From: Candidatus Scybalocola fimicaballi
GTDB lineage: Bacteria > Bacteroidota > Bacteroidia > Bacteroidales > Paludibacteraceae
Length of the DNA: 8,147 nucleotides
Assembly: GCA_002317115.1 (NCBI GenBank)
Contig: DCIP01000187.1
Coordinates: forward strand, 839-8,985
Direction of reading: 5' to 3'
Made by a program: the position numbers and the translations under genes. The notes beneath the pieces were generated by a model that was given only the letters and a program-made list of their open reading frames with translations, did no database searches and was not told the DNA's origin. Below are positions 1 to 6,346 of the stretch, piece after piece. Positions within the stretch are counted from its first letter, which is position 1; each line of letters begins with the position of its first letter.

Positions 1-2
1 TC

Positions 3-974
3 TGCCTGCGTGTAATCCAGGACAATAACTCTATTCCTGTGGTGATTGTCGACGCGGACGGATACCCATATCAGTACAGAAACATCGATATTCCAGACAA
101 ATACAACGGAGAGCCAGACTCCACTTTTCTTATGAGCAAGGTGGAATCGTTTATGACTATCAATGAGCCTATTGAAATCAAGCTCGACGATACCACTTTC
201 CACAAACTTTACTACGGCGACTCTCTTCTATTGCAGAAGTTGTCGTATTTCCCAGTTGTCCAGTGGGGATTGATCTTCCTTTTCTTCATCGCCCTTTTGC
301 TTGTGCTTGCCAGCGTGCGTAAGGCTGAGCAGGACCGTGTGTGGGTGGGATTGTCAAAGGAGACGGCTCACCAGCTCGGCACTCCTATCTCGTCGCTCAT
401 GGCATGGGTGGAATTGCTTAAAGGAATGGATGTCGACGCGAGTGTGGCTCAAGAGATCGGCAAGGACGTCAACCGTCTGCAGACCATCGCCAACAGATTC
501 TCAAAAATCGGTTCAAAGCCGGAATGTACTCCCGTCGCCCTTAATGAGGTGATAGACAACGCATTGTCGTATATGCGTGGACGAGTGTCGAGACGAGTAA
601 ACATCACTTGCCACTACGAAAAAGAACAACCATATAATGCGGAACTTAACGTGCCGCTATTTGAATGGGTGATTGAAAACCTATGCAAGAATGCGATCGA
701 CGCAATGGATGGAAATGGTAGCATTCACGTCGAAGTGAGCGAAAATGATTCCAAATATATCGTCGACGTGAGTGATACAGGAAAAGGTATTCCAAAATCT
801 AAATTCAAAACCGTCTTTGAGCCAGGATTCACCACAAAGAGTCGTGGTTGGGGACTTGGACTGTCTCTTGCCAAACGAATCATGGAAGAGTACCACCATG
901 GTAAAATCTACGTTCTGAATTCAACACAGGGAGTAGGAACAACTTTCAGAATCGAAGTGAAGAAAGGAGTATGA
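3..974 (+). CDS. Sensor histidine kinase, C-terminal part (5' end outside window)
   Basis: This is a membrane-bound two-component sensor kinase that should autophosphorylate on histidine and pass the phosphate to a response regulator. The frame is open from base 3, so the true start lies upstream; the GTG at 39 is only the first internal start-like codon. Numbering from that codon: an extracytoplasmic sensing remnant (1-74), one transmembrane segment (about 75-93), an H-box ETAHQLGTP with the phospho-acceptor His at 111, an N-box around ENLCKNAIDAM (213-223), a G1 box DTGKGIP (246-252) and a G2 box GWGLGLSLAKR (270-280). The HisKA and HATPase_c domains are therefore complete and look functional. 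No HAMP domain is obvious between the membrane segment and the H-box. No response regulator follows it here, so its partner is unknown. Family assignment is confident; the stimulus cannot be read from this part. Confidence 0.95.
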   Translation, partial: CLRVIQDNNSIPVVIVDADGYPYQYRNIDIPDKYNGEPDSTFLMSKVESFMTINEPIEIKLDDTTFHKLYYGDSLLLQKLSYFPVVQWGLIFLFFIALLLVLASVRKAEQDRVWVGLSKETAHQLGTPISSLMAWVELLKGMDVDASVAQEIGKDVNRLQTIANRFSKIGSKPECTPVALNEVIDNALSYMRGRVSRRVNITCHYEKEQPYNAELNVPLFEWVIENLCKNAIDAMDGNGSIHVEVSENDSKYIVDVSDTGKGIPKSKFKTVFEPGFTTKSRGWGLGLSLAKRIMEEYHHGKIYVLNSTQGVGTTFRIEVKKGV

Positions 975-991
975 GAGCTTAGAGCTTAGAG
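974..991. repeat. Short tandem repeat after the kinase stop codon
   Basis: The 7-bp unit AGAGCTT occurs about 2.6 times in a row, starting at the last base of the kinase stop codon and filling part of the 40-bp gap before the next gene. It may be simple slippage. No function is evident. Confidence 0.4.
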
Positions 992-1014
992 AAATGCTAA
1001 ATGAGGAATAAGAA

Positions 1015-1353
1015 ATGGTAATAAACGTATATCAACGATATTTTGAAGCCGACTTGGAATACAAAGGTTCTAAGCGACGTGGGGCGTCAGTGACACTCAT
1101 GTCAGATTCCGAGGCGGGACACATCAAATATACAGCAGCCGTGACTTTCATGCCATACGAGAACGCACAGGATTTCCGTGTACCGTATGACGCCTATTTC
1201 AGCAAAACACTCTACGAAGCATCCGGACGTCGCTCCAAGAAGAAAGAGCAAGCATTTTTAGATTCGCTACCTCAGATCATTGATGAATTAGCAGAAACTG
1301 CAGGAGGCAAAGTTTTCTGGGACAAACCGTTGACGGAAGCGAGATTGGGATAA
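1015..1353 (+). CDS. Conserved-type hypothetical protein, 112 aa
   Basis: I do not recognise this family with certainty. The protein is small, soluble and without a signal peptide or membrane segment. The first two thirds read as alternating beta strands (YFEADLEY, GASVTLMS, IKYTAAVTFMPYE). A basic stretch GRRSKKKEQ (about 71-79) follows, then an amphipathic helix (FLDSLPQIIDELAETAGG, about 81-98). The start at 1015 is preceded by GAGGAATAAGAA, which gives a purine-rich leader. It lies 40 bp after the histidine kinase on the same strand with no terminator between, so co-transcription is likely. That context could make it an accessory of the kinase, but nothing in the sequence shows this. Codon use is ordinary for the window and the reading frame is clean, so it is very likely a real gene. 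Confidence 0.8.
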   Translation: MVINVYQRYFEADLEYKGSKRRGASVTLMSDSEAGHIKYTAAVTFMPYENAQDFRVPYDAYFSKTLYEASGRRSKKKEQAFLDSLPQIIDELAETAGGKVFWDKPLTEARLG

Positions 1354-1384
1354 GGCATTTAGTTGAAAATATTTTCTCTTCTAT

Positions 1385-1415
1385 TTTGTATAATACCAAA
1401 AAAGATGTAATTTTG
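1385..1415 (+). promoter_or_regulatory. Bacteroidetes-type promoter for rplS
   Basis: A -33 TTTG at 1385-1388 and a -7 element TAATTTTG at 1408-1415 (consensus TAnnTTTG, followed by C) are separated by 19 bp, the spacing expected for the Bacteroidetes housekeeping sigma factor. The predicted transcript starts near 1420, giving a leader of about 90 nt before rplS. Confidence 0.7.
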
Positions 1416-1420
1416 CAACG

Positions 1421-1512
1421 TTTTTGCGTAACCGCTTATGATGGCCCGCTTTTAGGAGCACAGATGCCTCGGTAATGTTGCGTTAAGTTAAATAGAAAAA
1501 ACATTAAAAAAA
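1421..1512 (+). promoter_or_regulatory. 5' leader of rplS, candidate structured ribosomal-protein leader
   Basis: The roughly 90-nt leader can form a nested, stepped hairpin: ACCG (1431-1434) with CGGT (1470-1473), then GGC (1443-1445) with GCC (1466-1468), then GCT (1448-1450) with AGC (1457-1459) around a TTTAGG loop. The helices are short and separated by internal loops, as in protein-binding leaders. After it comes an A-rich, unstructured stretch right up to the ATG, typical of well-translated Bacteroidetes genes. Autogenous control by ribosomal proteins through 5' leaders is well known; that this leader is one is inference from hand-drawn pairing. Confidence 0.35.
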
Positions 1513-1866
1513 ATGGCAGTAGATTTGATTAAGATTGCTGAAGAGGCTTTCGCTACAAAGAAGGAGCTTCCAGCATTCAAGAGTGGAGACACAATCACAG
1601 TTTCTTACCGTATCGTAGAGGGAAACAAGGAGCGTGTTCAGCAGTTTAGAGGTGTTGTTATCCGTATCAGCGGACACCAGGACAAGAAGAGATTTACAGT
1701 ACGTAAGATCTCTGGTGGTGTAGGTGTAGAGAGAATCTTCCCAATGGAGTCTCCATTCATCGAGAGCGTACAGGTTAACAAGCTAGGTGTTGTACGTCGT
1801 GCTAAGCTTTACTACCTACGTAACCTTACAGGTAAGAAGGCAAGAATCAAAGAGAAGAGACAGTAA
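1513..1866 (+). CDS. rplS: 50S ribosomal protein L19
   Basis: This is a structural protein of the large ribosomal subunit that sits at the 30S-50S interface. At 117 aa it has the normal full length. Hallmarks of the family are visible: [19 protein letters not shown] (about 25-43), FRGVVI (45-50), the [15 protein letters not shown] block (about 63-77), and the conserved C-terminal run [19 protein letters not shown] (about 93-111). Codon bias is strong, with 13 of 14 lysines encoded by AAG, as expected for a highly expressed gene. It is monocistronic here: it has its own promoter and leader, and an intrinsic terminator starts 20 bp after its stop codon. The frequent neighbours trmD and rpsP are absent, which is not unusual in this phylum. 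Confidence 0.98.
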   Translation: MAVDLIKIAEEAFATKKELPAFKSGDTITVSYRIVEGNKERVQQFRGVVIRISGHQDKKRFTVRKISGGVGVERIFPMESPFIESVQVNKLGVVRRAKLYYLRNLTGKKARIKEKRQ

Positions 1867-1885
1867 TCAATTTGATTTTCAGCAT

Positions 1886-1918
1886 AAAAAAGCGAATCCA
1901 TTTGGGTTCGCTTTTTTT
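1886..1918 (+). terminator. Intrinsic terminator after rplS
   Basis: A 9-bp stem, AGCGAATCC (1891-1899) with GGGTTCGCT (1904-1912), includes one T-G pair and closes an ATTT loop. It is extended by A-U pairs and followed by a run of seven T (1912-1918). The A-run on the left side (1886-1890) means the element could also work on the minus strand. Confidence 0.93.
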
Positions 1919-1932
1919 GTTGATTATTCGAA

Positions 1933-2046
1933 AAAGTTTTTGGACACCATATCCAAAAACTTTCAATTTCCGCATAGTTTTAGGATACCACATCCAAAAA
2001 CTTTATAATTCTTCATATTTTTGGGATGTCGCATCCAAAAACTTTT
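1933..2046. repeat. Three 41-bp tandem repeats, each an inverted repeat, upstream of the AAA ATPase
   Basis: The core ATCCAAAAACTTT recurs at 1951, 1992 and 2033, exactly 41 bp apart. Each core is preceded by its reverse complement, so every unit can fold. Unit 1 pairs AAAGTTTTTGGA (1933-1944) perfectly with TCCAAAAACTTT (1952-1963). Unit 2 pairs 1976-1986 with 1992-2002 with one mismatch. Unit 3 pairs 2018-2027 with 2033-2041 with one bulged G. The last unit is partial and runs into the promoter of the ATPase gene. The array fills most of the gap between the rplS terminator and that gene. It could be an operator, a series of transcript hairpins, or a scar of the cassette's mobility. Regular short spacing and internal dyads argue against CRISPR. 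Confidence 0.85.
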
Positions 2047-2048
2047 GA

Positions 2049-2056
2049 TATATTTG
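2049..2056 (+). promoter_or_regulatory. -7 promoter element for the AAA/DUF4143 gene
   Basis: TATATTTG followed by C matches TAnnTTTG exactly. The nearest TTTG (2020-2023), inside the last repeat, is 25 bp upstream, longer than the usual 19-21 bp, so the -33 partner is uncertain. Transcription would begin near 2062, with a leader of under 20 nt. Confidence 0.5.
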
Positions 2057-2080
2057 CATTGAACTAAATATAGCTATACC

Positions 2081-3289
2081 ATGAAGAACATAAAAAGAGT
2101 GCAATATCTTAACAAGTTGAAAGCCTTCAAAGATCATGAAATAATAAAAGTAGTGACAGGAATCAGACGCTCTGGCAAAAGCACTCTGTTGATGCAGTTT
2201 CAAGAGTATTTACGTACAATAGGGGTTGAAGACGACCAGATAGTATCAATAAATTTTGAAGACTTTGATTTTATAGACATAACAGACTCTCGAAAATTAT
2301 ATGAATACATAAAGCCGCTATTGATTGAAGGCAAGCCAATGTACTTGTTTTTTGATGAGATACAGCACGTTAATGATTTCCAGAGGATTATTGACAGTTT
2401 GTACATCAAACCCAATATTGACATATACATCACAGGTTCTAATGCTCAGTTGTTGAGTGGAGAATTAGCGACACTCCTATCAGGCAGATATGTGGAGATT
2501 AGTATTTTACCTCTATCATTCAAAGAGTATTGGGAGGCGAACGGGGAATCATTTGACGGAAGAGACAGATGTTTTGCACAATATCGTCAAAATGGAGGTT
2601 TTCCATACGTAACACGATTTGGCAACGACCAACAAAGCATCCACGATTATATTTCAGGCATATTCGACACTGTGATACTGAAAGACATAGTAACTCGCCG
2701 AGGTTTTACAGATGTCATGATGCTACAAAGTGTCATACGATTTGTTTACGATAATATTGGCAACATTCTTTCAACTAAGAAGATAGCGGACACGATGACA
2801 TCCGACGGCAGGAAAATAGATGTTAAAACAGTCGAGCGTTATCTGCAGTCTTTGTTAGATTGTTTCGTTGTATATAGAGCCAAGAGATACGACATAAAGG
2901 GCAAACAATTTTTGCGTACGTTGGATAAATATTACGCAGTCGACATGGGCATTCGAAGTTTTCTTTTTGGCAACAGACATCGTGATATTGGCCATGAACT
3001 AGAAAACATCGTATATCTTGAGCTTGTCAGAAGAGGACACAACGTTTATATAGGCAAATACGACAATCTAGAAGTTGATTTTGTAACAAACGCTGATAAT
3101 GGTGTTGTATATTATCAAGTGTCCGAGACGGTTAGAGGAGAGTCTACATTAGCAAGAGAACTGGCTCCATTAAAGAGCATTAACGATTCGTATCCAAAGA
3201 TTTTGTTAACGATGGACATTAACCCACCAATAGATCATAATGGAATTCGCCAGATAAATGTAGTGGATTGGCTTCTCGGCGATTTCTAA
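2081..3289 (+). CDS. AAA-family ATPase with DUF4143 domain
   Basis: This 402-aa, full-length protein is of the AAA_14/DUF4143 type, found in many copies in Bacteroidales and other anaerobes. Visible motifs are Walker A GIRRSGKS (27-34), Walker B YLFFDEI (88-94), an ITGSN sensor-1-like strand (117-121), and LSGRY (133-137) with a likely arginine finger at R136, followed by ISILPLSFKEYW. A winged-helix-like region follows (about 225-265). The C-terminal DUF4143 part has a PD-(D/E)XK-like arrangement: ELENIVYLELVRRG, then EVDFV (331-335), then YYQVSET (344-350), where Gln replaces the first acidic residue of the usual E-x-K. Its biological role is not established. It has its own -7 box and follows a hairpin repeat array. 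Its AT-rich codons (many ATA, AAA, TTT) differ from neighbouring genes, suggesting acquisition. Its stop codon abuts that of the convergent helicase gene. Confidence 0.93.
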   Translation: MKNIKRVQYLNKLKAFKDHEIIKVVTGIRRSGKSTLLMQFQEYLRTIGVEDDQIVSINFEDFDFIDITDSRKLYEYIKPLLIEGKPMYLFFDEIQHVNDFQRIIDSLYIKPNIDIYITGSNAQLLSGELATLLSGRYVEISILPLSFKEYWEANGESFDGRDRCFAQYRQNGGFPYVTRFGNDQQSIHDYISGIFDTVILKDIVTRRGFTDVMMLQSVIRFVYDNIGNILSTKKIADTMTSDGRKIDVKTVERYLQSLLDCFVVYRAKRYDIKGKQFLRTLDKYYAVDMGIRSFLFGNRHRDIGHELENIVYLELVRRGHNVYIGKYDNLEVDFVTNADNGVVYYQVSETVRGESTLARELAPLKSINDSYPKILLTMDINPPIDHNGIRQINVVDWLLGDF

Positions 3290-4699
3290 TCAATCCTCCA
3301 AATCCGCACATCTCCAGTTGATCAAATAAACCTCTTTTGTAGAACGAGTTAAGGAGGTGTAGATCCAACGATAGAAATTAGTGTCGAGTTGCTCGGCACG
3401 GATAAGCCCGGGATCAATAAACACTGCCGACCACTGTCCACCCTGCGCCTTGTGAGCCGTGATGGCGTAGGCAAACTTTACCTGCAAGGCATTCAAATAC
3501 TTATCTTGTCGCATTGCCTTGCGTCGCTCCACCTGCGTCGGGATATCCATATAATCCTCCTCCACCGCAGAATAGAGATCCTGCCACTCTTTTTGGCTGA
3601 GCGACGGGGAGTCGCTATGCAGCAGATCCATCATCACCGTCGCCTCTAATTCAACATCATAATCCTGGAAATAGAGAGTGACGTCGGCATACTTATGTCC
3701 GTATAATTCAGTGATTTTGCGAACTCGTTTCACGGATGCCGTGTCACCGTTGGCGATGAAACTCATCTCAGGAATAGTCTTCGACCAATAATAATTATTC
3801 GCCACCACCATCAACGCGTCTCCACCACACAATTCATCATCCCTGTCGAGCACACGGGCACGGACAGCCTGATTGAAAAGTTTGGCTCTGGCATTATATC
3901 GGGTGATGATAATCGTGTCGTCTTCTCCATATTTATTATAGCACGACGCGATTGTCTCCACCAACTCCTGAGGATCCGCATGACAGATGTCTTTATAACC
4001 GTCGACTTGGAATTCCGGGAATTCAAAATCACACATTCCTTCATTGATTTTATCACGCAACATAGTAGCATTCAGCAAGATACCACTATCCGACTGTTGG
4101 CGCACCACCTCCGTCAGCACTCCGCCATAGACAGTCAGTCCGTGTCGCTCCAAAGAGGCATTATCAAGAGCCGGCGAATAATCAAGGAAGACGGGGGGAA
4201 GCTGAGCCGTATCTCCACAAAGAAGTAGCTGGCAACCGATTCCTTCGTATACGTAGTCGATCAAATCAGAGAGCAAATCCGTCGAATCACCAACCTTCGT
4301 ATCGCTGATCATGGACGCCTCGTCGACAACAAAAAGAGTGTCACGGAAACGGTTGGGGGCAATGGCATTCACCTCCATACGATCCTTACCCGAACCCATC
4401 TGATAAATCCACTTATGGATAGTGTAAGCAGGCATACCGGCATAATCCGACAATACCTTAGCCGCCCTACCCGTCGGAGCAAGAAGCACAACATTATAGC
4501 GGACAGAACGCAATGCCTTGATCAGTGAACTGATGATCGTCGTCTTTCCGGTACCGGCATATCCACGAAGGACAAATGCCGAATGATCCTCACCAGCGCA
4601 GATGAAAAGAGACAAAGCTTGCGCGCACATCTGCTGAAGTTGCGTAGGTTGATGACCAATATTGGCGATAATTAGCGATTGTAGCGACTTATAATCCAT
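3290..4699 (-). CDS. RecD/UvrD-like SF1 DNA helicase (AAA family ATPase)
   Basis: This is an ATP-dependent DNA helicase of superfamily 1, similar to stand-alone RecD-like enzymes, probably acting in repair or recombination. I chose the ATG at 4699 (469 aa). An in-frame ATG at 4729 would add ten hydrophobic residues (MQFCVFISLY) that do not resemble the family start and would overlap the likely minus-strand promoter. Numbering from the longer version: Walker A GYAGTGKTT (56-64), motif Ia LLAPTGRAAKVLS (82-94), DEAS box in LFVVDEASM (132-140), motif III CGDTAQLPPV (171-180), an NGDT turn (327-330), a UvrD_C_2-type motif V YAITAHKAQGGQW (421-433), and motif VI YTSLTRSTKEVYLI (457-470) with the arginine finger R462. 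All helicase motifs are intact. No RecB or RecC lies nearby, so it is not part of a visible RecBCD complex. The gene is transcribed divergently from the 4799 operon and convergently with the ATPase gene. Confidence 0.93.
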   Translation of the reverse strand: MDYKSLQSLIIANIGHQPTQLQQMCAQALSLFICAGEDHSAFVLRGYAGTGKTTIISSLIKALRSVRYNVVLLAPTGRAAKVLSDYAGMPAYTIHKWIYQMGSGKDRMEVNAIAPNRFRDTLFVVDEASMISDTKVGDSTDLLSDLIDYVYEGIGCQLLLCGDTAQLPPVFLDYSPALDNASLERHGLTVYGGVLTEVVRQQSDSGILLNATMLRDKINEGMCDFEFPEFQVDGYKDICHADPQELVETIASCYNKYGEDDTIIITRYNARAKLFNQAVRARVLDRDDELCGGDALMVVANNYYWSKTIPEMSFIANGDTASVKRVRKITELYGHKYADVTLYFQDYDVELEATVMMDLLHSDSPSLSQKEWQDLYSAVEEDYMDIPTQVERRKAMRQDKYLNALQVKFAYAITAHKAQGGQWSAVFIDPGLIRAEQLDTNFYRWIYTSLTRSTKEVYLINWRCADLED

Positions 4700-4715
4700 A
4701 TAAAGTGAAATAAAA

Positions 4716-4738
4716 ACGCAAAATTGCAACGCAAAATT
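4716..4738. repeat. 10-bp direct repeat in the divergent promoter region
   Basis: ACGCAAAATT occurs at 4716-4725 and 4729-4738, a 13-bp period, just upstream of the helicase start and within the spacer of the plus-strand promoter. It may be a regulator-binding site or chance in AT-rich DNA. Confidence 0.4.
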
Positions 4739-4757
4739 CTATATTTTTTTATTTTTG
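4724..4757 (+). promoter_or_regulatory. Promoter for the 4799-7229 operon
   Basis: The -7 element TATTTTTG (4750-4757, followed by C) matches TAnnTTTG. A TTG at 4724-4726 lies 23 bp upstream as the -33 element, slightly longer than ideal. Transcription would start near 4763, leaving an A-rich leader of about 35 nt before the ATG at 4799. Confidence 0.55.
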
Positions 4758-4761
4758 CAAA
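4732..4761 (-). promoter_or_regulatory. Possible minus-strand promoter for the helicase gene
   Basis: Read on the minus strand, TTTG (4761-4758) is followed after 18 bp by GAATTTTG (4739-4732), which fits TAnnTTTG except for the first base. Its predicted start point lies close to 4725, downstream of the ATG at 4729, and therefore favours the start codon at 4699. It is a weak match. Confidence 0.3.
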
Positions 4762-4798
4762 ATAATAACAAAGTAAAAACAAAAAATAGACTATAAAA

Positions 4799-5491
4799 AT
4801 GAAGTATGTAATCACTTCGATGCTTGCTTTGGCATCAATTTTCTTGATTTGGTTGTGCTATGACAGCATCAACACACCTATTGAATTCCAGGAGAACAGA
4901 GCACTTCGTGAGAAACCAATCATTGGTCGTTTGATCGACATCCGTAAGGCTCAGATCGAGTACAAGGATCAGAACAACCGTTACGCTGGTAGCTTCAACG
5001 AGTTGATCTCATTCGTAAAGAATGGACAGAAGGCTCAGATCTACAAGCAGGGTGAAATCACAGACGAGCAGTTGTCAAGAGGTTTGACAGAGCAGAAGGC
5101 TCTTCGTTTCATCGCAGAGGACTTGGCTGATTCAGCTGCTGCATGTGGAATCACAGATTTCGAGGCATTCAAGGCAAACTTCAAGCGTGATACATCATAC
5201 GTAAGCGTATTGACAAGCATTTTCCCTGCTGGTTTCAACGCTGACTCTCTAAGATTCGTTCCATTCTCAGGTGGTAAGGAGTTTGAACTTGACACTGTAA
5301 CTCAGAGAACTAAGTCTGGTCTTCCTTTGCCATTGTTCGAGGCAAGAACTCCATACACAGTTTACTTGAACGGTTTGAATCACCGTGAGATCGTTAACCT
5401 TATCGACGAGGCTAAGAAGACAGACAAGTACGCTGGTTTGAAGGTTGGTGACGTTGAGACACCAAACAACAACGCAGGAAACTGGGAGTAA
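4799..5491 (+). CDS. Membrane-anchored, pseudopilin-like protein of unknown function
   Basis: This 230-aa protein has an N-terminal transmembrane anchor (about 4-21) with no lipobox, since the residue before Cys20 is Leu, and no prepilin GFxxxE cleavage motif. Directly after the anchor, RLIDIRKAQIEYKDQNNRY (44-62), then AGSFNELISFVKNGQ (63-77), resembles the long helix and first turn of type IV pilin or type II secretion pseudopilins, where an AQ..Y....g.Y..sf.eL pattern is common. The rest (about 85-215) should be periplasmic; its tail is Asn-rich. Codon bias is striking: 15 of 16 Lys are AAG and all 9 Gln are CAG, close to rplS and unlike its downstream neighbours, so high expression is likely. 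It is the first gene of an operon, 9 bp before a DUF3822-like gene. The pseudopilin resemblance is my reading of the pattern, not a proven family assignment. Confidence 0.8.
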   Translation: MKYVITSMLALASIFLIWLCYDSINTPIEFQENRALREKPIIGRLIDIRKAQIEYKDQNNRYAGSFNELISFVKNGQKAQIYKQGEITDEQLSRGLTEQKALRFIAEDLADSAAACGITDFEAFKANFKRDTSYVSVLTSIFPAGFNADSLRFVPFSGGKEFELDTVTQRTKSGLPLPLFEARTPYTVYLNGLNHREIVNLIDEAKKTDKYAGLKVGDVETPNNNAGNWE

Positions 5492-5500
5492 TAGCATAAG

Positions 5501-6346
5501 ATGCAGAGAAAGGAATATTCAATTCGCAATTTCGACGCAGCTAATAGTTATAGCAAAATATTGTCCATCCGCATTTTGCCGGATGGACTTTGTTTTGTTG
5601 TGTCAGACCCAAGCAACAATAAGTTGCTGTATATGACAAAAATAATCGACAGCACCCGTCACGGTATTGATATCTTCGCTGACGAATGTCGCTCCAATAA
5701 TATATTGGCGGCTGAGTATCTCAAGACGCACGTCATCTATGAGACTCATCAGTTCACTCTCTTCCCCACTCCATTGATGGCAGAGGTGAGCGAAAAGAAG
5801 ATCGCCGAACTCAATTTCGGGAATGTCGACGGTGCGACGGTACTATCCGATTCCCTACCAACGAATGAGATTTCCGTCGTCTACACTATTCCTCAGCAAC
5901 ACGAAGAAATCATCCGTCGCAATAAGCCAAGCGCTACCACACACAGTCAGATGATGCCATTGCTTTTCAACGCATTGTTTAACAGCAAAAAATGCAAAGG
6001 CTCATACCTTCACCTCAACATCCGAACATCATCAGTCGACGTCATCTACTTAGAGGGAGGCAAATTAAAACTTGCCAACATCTACCAATACCAGACAGCC
6101 GACGAGTTTCTATTCTTCGTCCTTGGTCTGATGGACAACTACCATATCGACCAGTACGACGTGAAATGCGTGGTTAGCGGAGAGGTAGACGAGAACTCAT
6201 CAGTGGTGAAGCAGTTGGCACGATACATCGCAAGAATTGAGTTTTCTGCCACACCGAAAGGAGTCGTGGAGAAATCAGCATTCTCAAGCATAAAGAACAA
6301 ACATCAGTTTTTAACCATCTATCAACTTCCGATATGCGTATTATAA
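5501..6346 (+). CDS. DUF3822-like protein, possible degenerate actin/PilM-like fold
   Basis: This 281-aa cytoplasmic protein matches, from memory, the Bacteroidetes-restricted DUF3822 family, which typically precedes rsmD. The layout suggests two repeated subdomains: an N-terminal beta pair (KILSIRILPDGLCFVVSD, 19-36) and a second at SYLHLNIRTSSVDVIYLEGG (168-187), followed by KLKLANIYQYQTADEFLFFVLGLM (188-211). This arrangement resembles the beta-hairpin openings of actin-like ATPases such as PilM. The phosphate-binding DxG loops are replaced (ILPDG and NIRTS), so ATP hydrolysis is doubtful. No membrane segment or signal peptide is present. It starts 9 bp after the pseudopilin-like gene and overlaps rsmD by 13 bp, pointing to translational coupling. 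A PilM-like platform working with the upstream membrane protein is a hypothesis. Confidence 0.82.
   Translation: MQRKEYSIRNFDAANSYSKILSIRILPDGLCFVVSDPSNNKLLYMTKIIDSTRHGIDIFADECRSNNILAAEYLKTHVIYETHQFTLFPTPLMAEVSEKKIAELNFGNVDGATVLSDSLPTNEISVVYTIPQQHEEIIRRNKPSATTHSQMMPLLFNALFNSKKCKGSYLHLNIRTSSVDVIYLEGGKLKLANIYQYQTADEFLFFVLGLMDNYHIDQYDVKCVVSGEVDENSSVVKQLARYIARIEFSATPKGVVEKSAFSSIKNKHQFLTIYQLPICVL

Noticed and set aside
1365..1376. GAAAATATTTTC palindrome after the 112-aa gene as a terminator
   Set aside because: All A-T except one pair, no loop and no following T-run. It is too weak to call a terminator.
1787..2008. 73-aa open frame overlapping the end of rplS
   Set aside because: It starts inside rplS in another frame, then runs through the terminator and the repeat array. 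It has no protein-like composition and no promoter.
1933..2046. CRISPR-like array
   Set aside because: Only three units, each an internal dyad, with 13-bp gaps that partly resemble each other, and no cas genes. It is better described as tandem hairpin repeats.
4799..4865. Lipoprotein signal in the first gene of the operon
   Set aside because: The residues before Cys20 are I-W-L, and a lipobox needs Gly, Ala or Ser just before the Cys. A plain transmembrane anchor fits better.
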